Below are positions 54,060 to 64,000 of a stretch of 64,000 nucleotides of DNA, one piece after another. Origin of the DNA: Theocolax elegans. Taxonomy: Eukaryota > Arthropoda > Insecta > Hymenoptera > Cerocephalidae. The translations under genes were made by a program, and so were the position numbers. Numbering within the stretch: the stretch's first letter is position 1; each line of letters opens with the position of its first letter. The stretch spans positions 39,856,028 to 39,920,027 of the forward strand of contig CM047428.1 in NCBI GenBank assembly GCA_026168455.1. The letters run 5' to 3'. The notes beneath the pieces are model-generated. The model was not told where the DNA came from and ran no database searches. It saw only the letters and a program-made list of their open reading frames with translations.

Positions 54060-55510
54060 GATGTCTGGTTTTATTCATGAGACATCAATAACAATAGCCT
54101 TCTTTCTTTTTCCCTTGATCAATTTTCTTAGAAAAGTGTTCCCAGTAAGTCGAGAGTCATTGGACTGACATGTATGACGCAAGTCATCAGATTTTATCCC
54201 CAGTAAGCCTCCCACCACTTCTAAACGATAATCAGGATAAGAAATCTTTTTGTTAGTGGTACTTTTCATTTTATGTAATGCATGAGAATTTACCAGAACA
54301 AAATCAATCAAGTGAAAAAAAAGTTTTCATACCATTTAGTAGATTTTTTAATCGTTTCTGCTAATGAAATTTGTCTGTCTATGTTGTCAATCCCTTCCAC
54401 ATTTTTATTGTAGTTCACTATACATATTAGTTTTATAATATATTTATTAGTACTCCAATGTTTCTTCCCTGTACTTGCGTAACCAACTTCATGGACTGTT
54501 TTAAATTTTGACTCTAATAAAAATATGGACTGTTGTTATCATGTAGCCTTCTTTCTTGTCCATCCATTTTATTGCTAACCAAGAATCGGTATGAGCTACT
54601 TCGATTTCACCTCGGTTCAATTTACTGACAATCTTGGGCATTCCTTTTCTGGTTTTCTTCACGGTCCTACCATACCAGTATCTTTGTCATGGATAAAATT
54701 AGCAAGTTTAGGAGAGGAGTACCAATTATCTATGAAGATAACGTAACCTTTATTGAAATATGGTGTTAGGAAATCTATATCTCCAGGAGGACTACTATTC
54801 GAAAAATTTTATACCAAACCTGTGTTTTTTCAAGGGTAAATATTACTTGAACTTCAATCTTCCTTTCCACAGCATCAAACTTTCATCATTACAAAGGTTT
54901 TTCCCAGGATGTAAAGTATATGAAAATTTCTGATTTAGAAAATCTATTACAGGTTTAATTTTCCTCAGAGGGTGGTTCTTGTGTGTGATGTATTGTCCCT
55001 ATTATTTTCAAAATAGAGAAAACGTAAAATTTGGAGATATCTATTACGGGTCATGTATTTTTTGAAGATTCGAGTTGATAATAGAGGATCCATATTCCAA
55101 TAATCTTTGATATTACACTTACGAACATGGCCCATGTTGATAGTTAGAGCAAGAAAGATTCGCAATTCTTCTACTGTTACATGTTTCCACGGAGCAATAT
55201 TAGAATGGAATGGATTGGGATTTTGCTTCTGGAAGAGATTTGTTTGTTCCAAAATTGCTTTGAAAATATTCAAATCCATAAAGAATTCAAAGTAAGCTAA
55301 TGAAGTATGCTCTGGTATAGGAATATTTTCATAAAAATTAGCATGACCTACAAAGTTTTTTATAGAAGAGAAATACACAGAATCGAAAAATGCACCGTCA
55401 TCTCTCTCAGGATCATCAAAGATTTTTTGAAGAAGCATTTGGTTGTGATTTACCAGTCCTATCGTCAACATACTTCTCTTCTGGTTCTGATTCACCACTA
55501 TTTTAAGCAC
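54060..55510 (-). pseudogene. piggyBac-type transposase, near complete but broken
   Basis: An intact N-terminal frame (55510-54965) holds TSLAYFEFFMDLNIFKAILE, WKHVTVEELRIFLALTINMG and RNRYLQILRFLYFENN, the conserved region before the catalytic core. Downstream, in broken frames, come a trace of the first Asp region, KGYVIFIDNWYSSPKLANFI with the second Asp, and at 54311-54075 MIDFVLVNSHALHKM, then ISYPDYRLEVVGGLLG, matching the third Asp and the following conserved segment. Multiple stops lie between. No Cys-rich tail is evident after RLTGNTFLRKLIKGK. It is inactive. Confidence 0.85.
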
Positions 55511-56680
55511 TCATTATTTTGGCTTAAGGAAAGAAATTTCTGTTGTAGACTGGTGATGGACTCTATGAGCTGTTACGCTGAATACCATAATTTTGTATGT
55601 ATGGAAAGAACAACTCAAAATCAAAAGGTATTCCGTATGACCGCAGGCAAGATAGTAAAAATAAGTATCAAAGTGAAAAACAAGGGAAGATATTCAACTC
55701 AAACGATGGAATAAAAAGTACGAAATTATTATAACGGTAGAGTGACGGTACAATAACGGTTAGCAAAAGCTTGTCGCAAGCGAATCGTTGAGCCTCGTCT
55801 TTTTCCGGACTGATACCGTTGAGACGACTGTTCTTGTGTCAGGACGCTCAACGACGGTGTTTCGCCACGTAGCGGTTGAGAGTGGAATTAACCTCTCTTT
55901 CGCGTCGGTGGTTGCCTGTATGCAAGTGTGCTATAAGCGACTTATGTGGCAGCATCAATACGATTTGGTCAAGTGTATCCTCTATGATTTTGAACCTAGT
56001 TTCTTTCTATTGTACGATCATGTTGAAATACTGTTTGAACTACGTCACTACGTTCTTTGTTATTACGATACTGTTTAAAAATAAATAGACAGAAACATAT
56101 GATCTGCTTATGTCATACGTAGGCGCAGAAATCAAGCATTATACCCTATTCACTATCTTTTCTTCTAGAATAAATTTCAAGTTATAATTGTACGATCTAA
56201 ATTATGAAGATATATACGTTTCTAGCAAAAATTATTTTTGTAATTTTACTAACAAACTAATTTCATGAGAATAGATTCAAAAATTTATCTGAATAATAAT
56301 ATTGTCAGAAATGCGATTGGTTGAATAAGAAAATTCAGTGTCAAGCGTTCTCAAAAACATAAAAACCAATTTTAAATATTTCCCTGGGTATATTCTCAAC
56401 CTGACCTTGGAGAAATCTTCATCTCTCTTTTTATTTGAGGTGAAAATGACATAAAACCTGAATTCAGTGACTCCAACAACACAAAGATATATCTTTTGCA
56501 ATGATTCGAACCATATTTCTAGGTTTGATCTTCAAATGACCTTCAATAATCTTAACTCTGAGGTGATCAGGTCAAACCAACTTCAGATACGAACTTAGCG
56601 CATCAATTTACTTAAGGATAAAGAGGTATCCTAGCATTATATTTTTGAGCCGATATATCAGTTTTCCGACCCTTTAAAAG
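55511..56680. other. Non-coding 5' part of the second piggyBac
   Basis: Between the transposase start and the right end there are about 1.2 kb with short open frames and no product recognised. It may include unrelated inserted sequence, since this is long for a piggyBac 5' region. Confidence 0.4.
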
Positions 56681-56712
56681 TTAACTGACTCATTATGTGC
56701 TTGTGACTGTAC

Positions 56713-57052
56713 TAATAAGGAGGAGTTCCACCTTCCGGGAAAACGAATTTCGTTGCAACTTTGAGAGCTATTTTCTGGTACCAAATATGAAAGAATTAAG
56801 ATGAAATTCAATCTCATAGGCTGTTTCACAAAAGTTATACGCAGTTATCGATACATCGTGAAAAAATATGTTTAAGCTTAATCGCCAATAACTCGGAAAG
56901 AAATAGACGTAGTTCCTAAAACTTAAATTCATTAAATAGTTGAGTTCAAGTAGACATAGTTTAAAGAAAAAGAAACTTATTTGGGTACCAGAAAACAGCT
57001 TTTAAAGTTGCAACGAAATCCGTTTCCCGGATGGTGGAACCTCTCCTTGTAA
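56713..57052. mobile_element. CAAGG/TAA palindromic MITE, short copy
   Basis: The element (56716-57049) begins TAAGGAGGAGTTCCACCTTC and ends GAAGGTGG-type complement (GGATGGTGGAACCTCTCCTTG), with TAA duplicated on both sides. It shares internal phrases with 3699-4375 (CGCCAATAACTCGGAAAG; GTTGAGTTCAAGTAGACATA). Several hundred central bases are absent, so the arms are shorter. Confidence 0.85.
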
Positions 57053-57396
57053 GTTAATTATAGCTTCAATCTCGTCGTTATCCGAATAAAGGTTCGTTGA
57101 TAAACCTCGTCTCACAAAGAATTTACGTAACCCACCGAGAAATGCCTCCGTCGTAAGATCTGAAATAATTTTTGTGATATAGCCTATGCGATTGAATTTC
57201 ATCTTAATTCTTTCTTATTTGGGTACTAGAAAACAGCTCTCAAAGTTGCAACGAAATTCGTTTCCCGGATGGTGGAACCTCTCCTTGTAAGTTAATTATA
57301 GCTTCAATCTTGTCGTTATCCGAATAAAGGTTCGTTAATAAACCTCGTCTCACAAAGAATTTACGTAACCCACCGAGAAATGCCTCCGTCGTAATC
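56975..57396. repeat. 240-bp tandem duplication
   Basis: CTTATTTGGGTACCAGAAAA to TGCCTCCGTCGTAA occurs at 56975-57156 and again at 57213-57394, with a spacing of about 240 bp. It includes the right end of the palindromic MITE and the flank, so the duplication followed the MITE insertion. Confidence 0.9.
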
Positions 57397-57859
57397 TATA
57401 TTCTTTTTTTTTTATTCTTGATTTTGTGCTCTCTTTTACCTGGCACTTCCTACCGTTTATCCCTGGAGACTTGAACGGTGTTCACCTACCACCTATGTGT
57501 GGGTGCTTTATCCCTCCCTTAAAAACCCACCATCTCGCATTCGCCCGGGGTTATGCCCGTGGATGGGGGAAACCTGTGAAGCAGGGAAAACCTCACCCGA
57601 GATGGCCGGTGTATTCGAAACATTCTTTTTGGGTGTCAAAGTCACATTGCGTAGGCCTTGACACCGAAACCGAATGTTTCACACCTCCCGCTCACGTTGT
57701 GAAGTGTGAAAAAACACCTAACCCGCCACGAAAGCCAAGCGACCGAGAGCGTCACCCATCCAAGTGCCAACCGCACTCAGTGCTGCTTAACTTCCGTGAC
57801 CGGCCGAGGTGCGTCTCCGCCACTCCGCCACCGTGTCGGTTTCCGTCGTAATCTATATT
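57385..57859 (-). mobile_element. Short retroelement with 5S-rRNA-like region (SINE candidate)
   Basis: A 439-bp insertion (57403-57841) is flanked by the 18-bp direct repeat TCCGTCGTAATCTATATT. On the minus strand it starts ACCGACACGGTGGCGGAGTG, contains a 5S-rRNA-like promoter region, a stable inverted repeat (GAAACATTCGGTTTC... against ...GAATGTTTCG, 57612-57684), and ends in an A-rich tail (57403-57414, AATAAAAAAAAAAG). Target duplication plus tail indicate LINE-type reverse transcription, and the absence of a coding frame indicates a non-autonomous element. The partner LINE was not identified. Confidence 0.75.
57750..57806 (-). ncRNA. 5S-rRNA-like segment with internal promoter boxes
   Basis: The minus strand reads CGGTCACGGAAGTTAAGCAG, CACTGAGTGCGGTTGGCA, then CTTGGATGGGTGACG. 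Compared with metazoan 5S rRNA this keeps the A box (GAAGTTAAGCAGC), the intermediate GCGGTT and the C box (CTTGGATGGGTGAC) with normal spacing. Sequence on both sides departs from 5S, so it is a pol III promoter borrowed by a retroelement or a degenerate partial 5S copy, not a 5S gene. Confidence 0.75.
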
Positions 57860-57959
57860 TTATTAAAATTCATCCGTTCTCCGGTGTCCGGCGGTGGTGT
57901 CCGGTGTCCCGCGGCGGTGTCCGGTCTCCTGTTGTAAGAATAAAGAATATGTGTGGAGT

Positions 57960-60790
57960 GGAAGGGTTAACGCTGATATTTCGGGAATTTCTGTATTATT
58001 TCGGGATAACTTCACTATATACGGGATTTCCTGGATATTTCGGGTATTTTTGAGGTATTCCGGGATAACTCCACCAATTTCGGGATTTCCAGGATGTTCG
58101 GGATTTTCTGTGGTATTCCGGGATGACTCCACCAATTTCGGGATTTCCTGGATGTTTCGGGATTTTCTGTGGTATTTCGGGATAAATTCACTAATTGAGG
58201 GATTTCCTGGATGATTCGGGATATTCTGTGGTATTCCGGGACAAAACCACCAATTTCGGGATTTCCTGGATGTTTCGGGATTTTCTGTGGTATTTCGGGA
58301 TAAATTCACTAATTGAGGGATTTCCTGGATGATTCGGGATATTCTGTGGTATTCCGGGACAAAACCACCAATTTCGGGATTTCCTGGATGTTTCGGGATT
58401 TTCTGAGGTATTCCGGGATAAATTCACTAATTGAGGGATTTCCTGGATGATTCGGGATTTTCTGTGACATTTTGGGATAAATTCACTAATTTCGGGATTT
58501 CCTGGAGGTTTCAAGATTTTCTATGGTATTTCGGGATTATCTGTCGTATTTCGGGAAAAATCCACCAATATCGGGATTTCCTGGATGTTTCGGGAGTTTC
58601 TACGTATTCCGGGATAAATTCCCTAATTTCGGGATTTCCTGGATGTTTCGGGATTTTCTGAGGTATTCCGGGATAAATTCACTAATTGAGGGATTTCCTG
58701 GATGATTCGGGATTTTCTGTGACATTTTGGGATAAATTCACTAATTTCGGGATTTCCTGGAGGTTTCAAGATTTTCTATGGTATTTCGGGATTATCTGTC
58801 GTATTTCGGGAAAAATCCACCAATATCGGGATTTCCTGGATGTTTCGGGAGTTTCTACGTATTCCGGGATAAATTCCCTAATTTCTGGATTTCCTGAATG
58901 TTTCGGGAGTTTCTTACGTATTCCGGGATAAATTCACTAATTGAGGGATTTCCTGTATGTTTCAAGATGTTCTATGGTATTTCGTGATTTTCTGTGGTAT
59001 TCCGGGAGAACTCCACTAATTTCGTGATTTCCTTGATGTTCCGGGATTTTCTGAGGTATTCCGGAATAAATCCACCAATTTCGGCATTTCCTGGATATTT
59101 CGAGATTTTCTGACGCATTCCGGGATAACTGCATCACTTTCGGGATTTCCTGGATGTTTCGGGATTGTCTGACGTATTCCGGGATAACTGCACCACTTTC
59201 GGGATTTCCTGGTTGTTTCGGGATTTTCTGGCGTATCCCGGAATAACTGCACCACTTTCGGGATTTCCTGGATTTTTTTTGGGATTTTCTGGATGTTCGG
59301 GATTTTCTGTGGTATTCCGGGATGACTCCACCAATTTCGGGATTTCCTGGATATTTCGGGTATTTTTGAGGTATTCCGGGATAAATTCACTAATTGAGGG
59401 ATTTCCTGGATGATTCGGGATATTCTGTGGTATTCCGGGACAAAACCACCAATTTCGGGATTTCCTGGATGTTTCGGGATTTTCTGAGGTATTCCGGGAT
59501 AAATTCACTAATTGAGGGATTTCCTGGATGATTCGGGATTTTCTGTGACATTTTGGGATAAATTCACTAATTTCGGGATTTCCTGGAGGTTTCAAGATTT
59601 TCTATGGTATTTCGGGATTATCTGTCGTATTTCGGGAAAAATCCACCAATATCGGGATTTCCTGGATGTTTCGGGAGTTTTCTACGTATTCCGGGATAAA
59701 TTCCCTAATTTCGGATTTCCTGGATGTTTCGGGATTTTCTGAGGTATTCCGGGATAAATTCACTAATTGAGGGATTTCTGGATGATTCGGGATTTTCTGT
59801 GACATTTGGGATAAATTCACTAATTTCGGGATTTCCTGGAGGTTTCAAGATTTTCTAATGGTATTTCGGGATTATCTGTCGTATTTCGGGAAAAATCCAC
59901 CAATATCGGATTTCCTGGATGTTTCGAGGAGTTTCTACGTATTCCGGGATATATCGGGATTTCCTGGATGTTTCGGGAGTTTCTACGTATTCCGGGATAA
60001 ATTCCCTAATTTCTGGATTTCCTGAATGTTTCGGGAGTTTCTTACGTATTCCGGGATAAATTCACTAATTGAGGGATTTCCTGTATGTTTCAAGATGTTC
60101 TATGGTATTTCGTGATTTTCTGTGGTATTCCGGGAGAACTCCACTAATTTCGTGATTTCCTTGATGTTCCGGGATTTTCTGAGGTATTCCGGAATAAATC
60201 CACCAATTTCGGCATTTCCTGGATATTTCGAGATTTTCTGACGCATTCCGGGATAACTGCATCACTTTCGGGATTTCCTGGATGTTTCGGGATTGTCTGA
60301 CGTATTCCGGGATAACTGCACCACTTTCGGGATTTCCTGGTTGTTTCGGGATTTTCTGGCGTATCCCGGAATAACTGCACCACTTTCGGGATTTCCTGGA
60401 TTTTTTTTGGGATTTTCTGGATGTTCGGGATTTTCTGTGGTATTCCGGGTTAATCCACCAATTTTGTGATTTCCTGGATATTTAGGTATTTTCTGTGGTA
60501 TTTCGGGATGAATTCCCTAATTTCGGGATTTTCTGAATATTTCAAGTTTTTCTATGGTATTTCATGATTCTCTGTGGTATTTCGGGAATTTTTGATGTAT
60601 TCCGAGATAACTCCACCAATTTCGAGATTTTTTTAATATTTCGATAATTTCTGAGGTATGCCGTGATAAATTTACTAATTTTAGGATTTCCTGCATATTT
60701 CGAGAATTTGTGAGTTATTTCGGGATACTTCACTAATTACGGGATTTCCTCGATATTTCGGGAACTCGTGAGATATTCCGGGATAAAATA
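57960..60790. repeat. 59-bp minisatellite with higher-order structure
   Basis: Units of about 59 bp built from TTTCGGGATTTCCTGGATG, TTTCGGGATTTTCTGTGG and TATTCCGGGATAAATTCACT run for 2.8 kb. Sub-repeats of about 20 bp (CGGGATTTYCTG) are visible. A longer block of about 1.1 kb is repeated: CTGTATGTTTCAAGATGTTC occurs at 58951 and 60080, and the stretches around 58430-58920 and 59510-60060 correspond. Both strands show open frames (PGNPEISEFIP-type on minus). The 59-bp period changes frame every unit, so these are composition artefacts. Confidence 0.95.
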
Positions 60791-61310
60791 TTAAAAAAGT
60801 GTATAAGCACTTTTGCCAGTACTCCAATTTTTGTATATTTTTGTACCAAATTAAATTATTATATTAAGAACATACCTATAAGTAATATTATAAGTAATTA
60901 ATAATAAATAATAGTCACTACATACATAAATAATGTAAAAATAAAGTGGTCGCAGCTATACTAACATAGACTGAAGCAGTACTGTCAGTCTATTAATTTT
61001 TAATAACTTAAATAATATATTTTAATGTAATATATATTTTATTTGATGATTTGTTCTGTTTTTTTATCACATTTAAATATATGTTTTTACACATTTTTCA
61101 TCATACTCTATTACAAAGGTGTAAAATGAGTGAGAAAGGTGGATAAAAAATTTAAAATATTATTTTTCTTTCATTTTTTTAAGGGGGTGCCATACTCAAA
61201 AATTACCGACAAAGCGGAGATAATTCAGTAAACTGCAGTGTACTAGTAGCGCCATCATACGTATATAATTTTACTATTTCATATTGAAAGCGTAGATGGC
61301 GCTACTAGTA
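60791..61310. other. AT-rich DNA ending in a short palindrome
   Basis: No gene. Near the end, ACTAGTAGCGCCATCATACG (61245) and CGTAGATGGCGCTACTAGTA (61291) form a dyad around a short AT centre, possibly a small MITE that was the target of the neighbouring LTR. Confidence 0.5.
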
Positions 61311-61311
61311 T

Positions 61312-62446
61312 ACTATGTAACGGGGTGGGTACTGGGGATATGTAAGGCCCACGGTTAGGCCCAATCTGTCCCAACTTACCAACCTTACGTGTGCAGTCCC
61401 ACGATGCGGCCGGGAATCCCTTTGATTCCCGTGCAATGCCGTTAACAACGTCAAACACTCCGTTTGACTTATATACCGTGTGTTGGGCCCTATGCCCAAA
61501 ATTGCCAACTAGGATAAACACCGGAGAGGGCGGTATTCGGAGGATAGGACAGTTATCAGTAAAACACTATTAACAATCGATATTTTACGTTTAATCGGCG
61601 AGAAAGATAATCTCGCCGAGTCAATTTATTAAATTAACAAATAAATATTAATAAATAAACAATAAATGAACTTTAACAATTTGCGGGGAGTCGTACCGAT
61701 GACTACCCCCGAGGTCAGCGCGAAAAGAATCGGTTAAAATCTATTTAACAGTCGATTACGAGCAACCGATCCGGATATGATCGGCTGCTTAACCTGATGG
61801 CATACGTCACACCGTGTGACGTATGAATCACTGACGTAGAGAGCTTTTACGTAGAAGCTTACTACGTCACGCGCGCCTTCTCTCGTGAAGTGGTTCCCGC
61901 GAACCACCGACCTTTCTATCCGTGCGGGTATTGTCACGAGAGGGGGGAAAGGCTTCCTCACCTGGACCGTACCAGGTAAATCGGGACGCGAAATATTAAG
62001 TAGACACGCGGGTCTAAGTGTGGTGCACCACTTACCGCTTGTCTATATATCGCGCCTCGGCGGGAAAAGGCTGTGCTACTGAGAGAGAGCTCGTACTCGT
62101 GTATCTCTCTCTGTCTTTCTCCAACGGTCGAGAAGGTTGGACACACCGTACCTCTTTTCTTCCTTCTCTCTCACTGCCCGTGAGACGTGCTGCTGCACTC
62201 GTCGACGTGGAGGTTAGTGGGGAGAAGCTTCTCACACCCACACACAACGCACAACAGTCCTTTCGCTCGTTTATCCCGTAAAAAACAATCACCGGTCACC
62301 AACACCGTGTTGTTGTCGATCGCGCGCGAACTCTCTACCGATACTCTGCTGCGCACGATTCTCGCGCGCGTTCTCTGCGCGCGCCGCGCTGTCGATACTC
62401 TTTTCAGTTACTCACCTGATCGGTAACTCGCTTACCGTTATAACTA
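61312..62446. mobile_element. Solo LTR with ACTA target duplication
   Basis: The LTR (61316-62442, 1127 bp) starts TGTAACGGGGTGGGTACTGG and ends CTTACCGTTATA; ACTA lies on both sides. The expected end would be CGTTACA, so one C-to-T change is inferred. The TGTAACG start is shared with 21542-22517 and the end with the block finishing at 5539. GC-rich promoter-like DNA lies at 62030-62420. Open frames in the GC-rich part are not credible genes. Confidence 0.8.
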
Positions 62447-62870
62447 ATAGGTTATAACTTTTTTGGCTAAGAATAATAACAATATATACAATAATATTAA
62501 TAATAATACTCATATTTAGAGTTGGTAATAAGGTTGGTAATAAAAATTTTCAACCTTATGTTTTACACCGAAATCAAATAAATGGGATTAAATACTCATG
62601 AGTTGGTATATCATAATTGAATACATCAATTATCAAACAATTATAGCCATCTATTTTGAACCAAAATCCTACTATCTGGATTGAATACTCGTATGAGTTG
62701 GTAATAATATTGACCTTAGCTATAATTGTGCGAAAATCGTTTTTCGAACGAGTACTAATTTTATCATTAGAGCAAAGCGACAAAGATACTCGCTGAGTTG
62801 AAACTCATCTGTCACCCACGCATCGAACTATATTTTTTGATACATAAGGTGTATTCGCAATTTTAAAAAC
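62447..62870. other. AT-rich DNA with TGAGTTGGTA phrases
   Basis: Phrases such as ATACTCATGAGTTGGTATATC and ATACTCGTATGAGTTGGTAATA recur at 62592 and 62683, near AGAGTTGGTAATAAGG at 62519. No gene. Confidence 0.45.
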
Positions 62871-62894
62871 AAACAGTGCGTAAATCGCACCGCA

Positions 62895-63080
62895 AATACC
62901 TACCTACCGGAATAACTAATCGATTACCTATTTAAACCTACCTACCCATAAAACTAAAGCCCTTCTTTATATCTGACTACCATCACTGTATCTAAATCCT
63001 ACCTACCCTTACAATTCTAATAGCCCATCCCAAGTCGCACTAAAACATACTGGCACTAGCCAATACACGTTATCCGGAAC
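62895..63080. repeat. CTACCTACC-rich relic of the LTR module
   Basis: Clusters of CCTACCTACC with AAATCCTACCTACCCTTACA and CATCCCAAG match, in order, the clusters at 19365-19500 and 23975-24070, so this is an isolated fragment of the same LTR-like module. Confidence 0.6.
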
Positions 63081-63179
63081 ATTAAATGCTGTGACCGACA
63101 ATACTGATATGAGTGTGCTAAACAAAATTTTTTTTGTGCAATATTAATATTTAATTATTTATTCAAAATAACGACTGAA

Positions 63180-64000
63180 ATGCATAGTTGAAATAATTCG
63201 ATACCACGATGTCAACGAACTTGACATTTGTAAAAGTCTTGACGTTTAAACAATTTTGAAATTAATCTTTTCTGAATCAATAGAACGCGAACTTGGCAGA
63301 CAATTAAAAATTATCAATAATGATGAATAAATTTTTAATAATACAAAAATTTATTTTTAATAATTAGTTTAATTATTTATCCGAAATTAATAGCATTTTC
63401 TTTATCGACTAAATCTGAGCTGATTACATAGTAGCATATTCGCAAATATTTGTTTACGTAAAATAAATCTATAACTAAATAATTTCATATCCATTGCACA
63501 TTATGATACGTCAAAATTATCGAAGGTGCGCGTGAATGTACCACGATCTCAGTATCTTACACACGCAAAATTTGATAATTATTTATTAAAAAAAAGCTGT
63601 ACGCGAGAAAATAATAAAAGAGACGCCTTCTTTATCGATAATGTAAATATGTGTTAAAATTCAGACAAAATTATTATTGTGTTTTCGAGAAAAGTCTAAC
63701 CAAAAAAATGCAAAATATTCACCTCGTTGAGGTTAGATTACCACTTGCATATGGTGGTACGTCCGAGACATAGAAGCTGCGCGCAAACGTACCACGATGT
63801 CAACGCGTAGTGCGTCCTATACGCAATATTTAATAATTAATTAATAAAAAAACCTGTATGCACAAAAATAAGAGAAGAGGCGCCTATGTTTATTAATAAC
63901 CAAACTATATGCTGAATTATAAATTAAAATCTTATTGCGTTTTAGCATTGTCTTACCAAAAATATGCAAAATTTCCACCTCGTTGAGGTTAGGTTACCAC
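63180..64000. repeat. 256-bp tandem repeat running off the window
   Basis: CACCTCGTTGAGGTTAG-TTACCAC occurs at 63720 and 63976, 256 bp apart, preceded in each by matching blocks (CGTACCACGATGTCAACG, TTTAATAATTAATTAATAAA, GAGACGCC/GAGGCGCC). A weaker earlier unit starts near 63185 with ATACCACGATGTCAACGAAC. The last unit is cut by the window edge. Confidence 0.8.

Larger units (their letters stand above)
53580..56684 (-). mobile_element. Second piggyBac element, 3.1 kb with both ends
   Basis: TTAA at 53580-53583 is followed by CCTTTAAAGAGCTGGGTTTT, and TTAA at 56681-56684 is preceded by CCGACCCTTTAAAAG. The ends are imperfect inverted repeats of about 15 bp. The transposase remnant lies inside on the minus strand (55510-54060). 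Short GGTCAA-type motifs near both ends (53755-53790 and 56515-56580) may be subterminal repeats. The family differs from the element at 849. Confidence 0.75.

Noticed and set aside
57750..57806. Functional 5S rRNA gene
   Set aside because: Only the central promoter-containing half resembles 5S; the outer stem sequences and termination signal are absent.
57863..60383. Many Pro/Asn/Ser/Arg-rich open frames in the minisatellite
   Set aside because: The 59-bp period rotates the reading frame each unit and no frame is maintained; openness follows from unit composition.

Overview
This 64 kb window is eukaryotic, AT-rich, intron-bearing-type insect DNA that consists almost entirely of transposable elements, their remnants and tandem repeats. 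I could not find a single host gene that I would defend, nor any bacterial, phage, CRISPR or operon feature. The mix (a LINE whose ORF1 carries an AT-hook-like motif, R1-clade LINEs sitting against CA/TG microsatellites, piggyBac, BEL/Pao, Gypsy-like solo LTRs, TA-, TTA/TAA- and TTAA-target inverted-repeat elements) suggests an insect. A hymenopteran, possibly an ant, is my inference from the style of the LINE families and not something the sequence proves.

Layout. 0.85-4.4 kb: a decayed piggyBac transposon, then a 116-bp satellite interrupted by two inverted-repeat MITEs, one TTAA-type and related to the piggyBac, one TAA-type. 4.8-6.7 kb: LTR-like GC-rich blocks including a complete solo LTR. 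6.7-30.6 kb: a giant inverted-repeat structure whose ~0.55 kb arms lie 23.9 kb apart. It contains a second TTAA-flanked inverted-repeat element (7.23-18.56 kb), which was itself hit by a 5.6 kb LINE carrying an 88-bp target duplication, and a tandem segmental duplication (18.56-22.55 and 22.55-28.9 kb) of LTR-like modules, a hairpin-bearing satellite and an identical solo LTR at the same site in both units. 30.7-35.9 kb: a run of palindromic elements separated by TA microsatellite. 36.1-43.0 kb: two R1-clade LINEs on the minus strand, each with its poly(A) end against CA/TG repeats; a third partial one lies at 51.2-52.3 kb. 43-50 kb: a palindromic MITE with a GC-hairpin insertion, a half palindromic element, AT-rich DNA, another solo LTR, and a Helitron Rep fragment. 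52.3-53.5 kb: BEL/Pao LTR and C-terminal pol fragment. 53.6-56.7 kb: a second, nearly end-to-end piggyBac pseudo-element. 56.7-57.9 kb: a TAA-type MITE, a 240-bp tandem duplication and a short retroelement with a 5S-rRNA-like promoter region and 18-bp target duplications. 58-60.8 kb: a 59-bp minisatellite with higher-order structure. 61.3-62.4 kb: a solo LTR. 63-64 kb: a 256-bp tandem repeat running off the edge.

Nothing here works together as a pathway. The value of the window is its readable insertion history: filled and empty target sites, nested insertions and shared insertions in duplicated units allow many events to be ordered. The best candidates for something not routinely described are the LINE with an 88-bp target-site duplication, the hairpin-bearing ~330-bp satellite, the giant nested inverted-repeat element, and the 5S-like retroelement.
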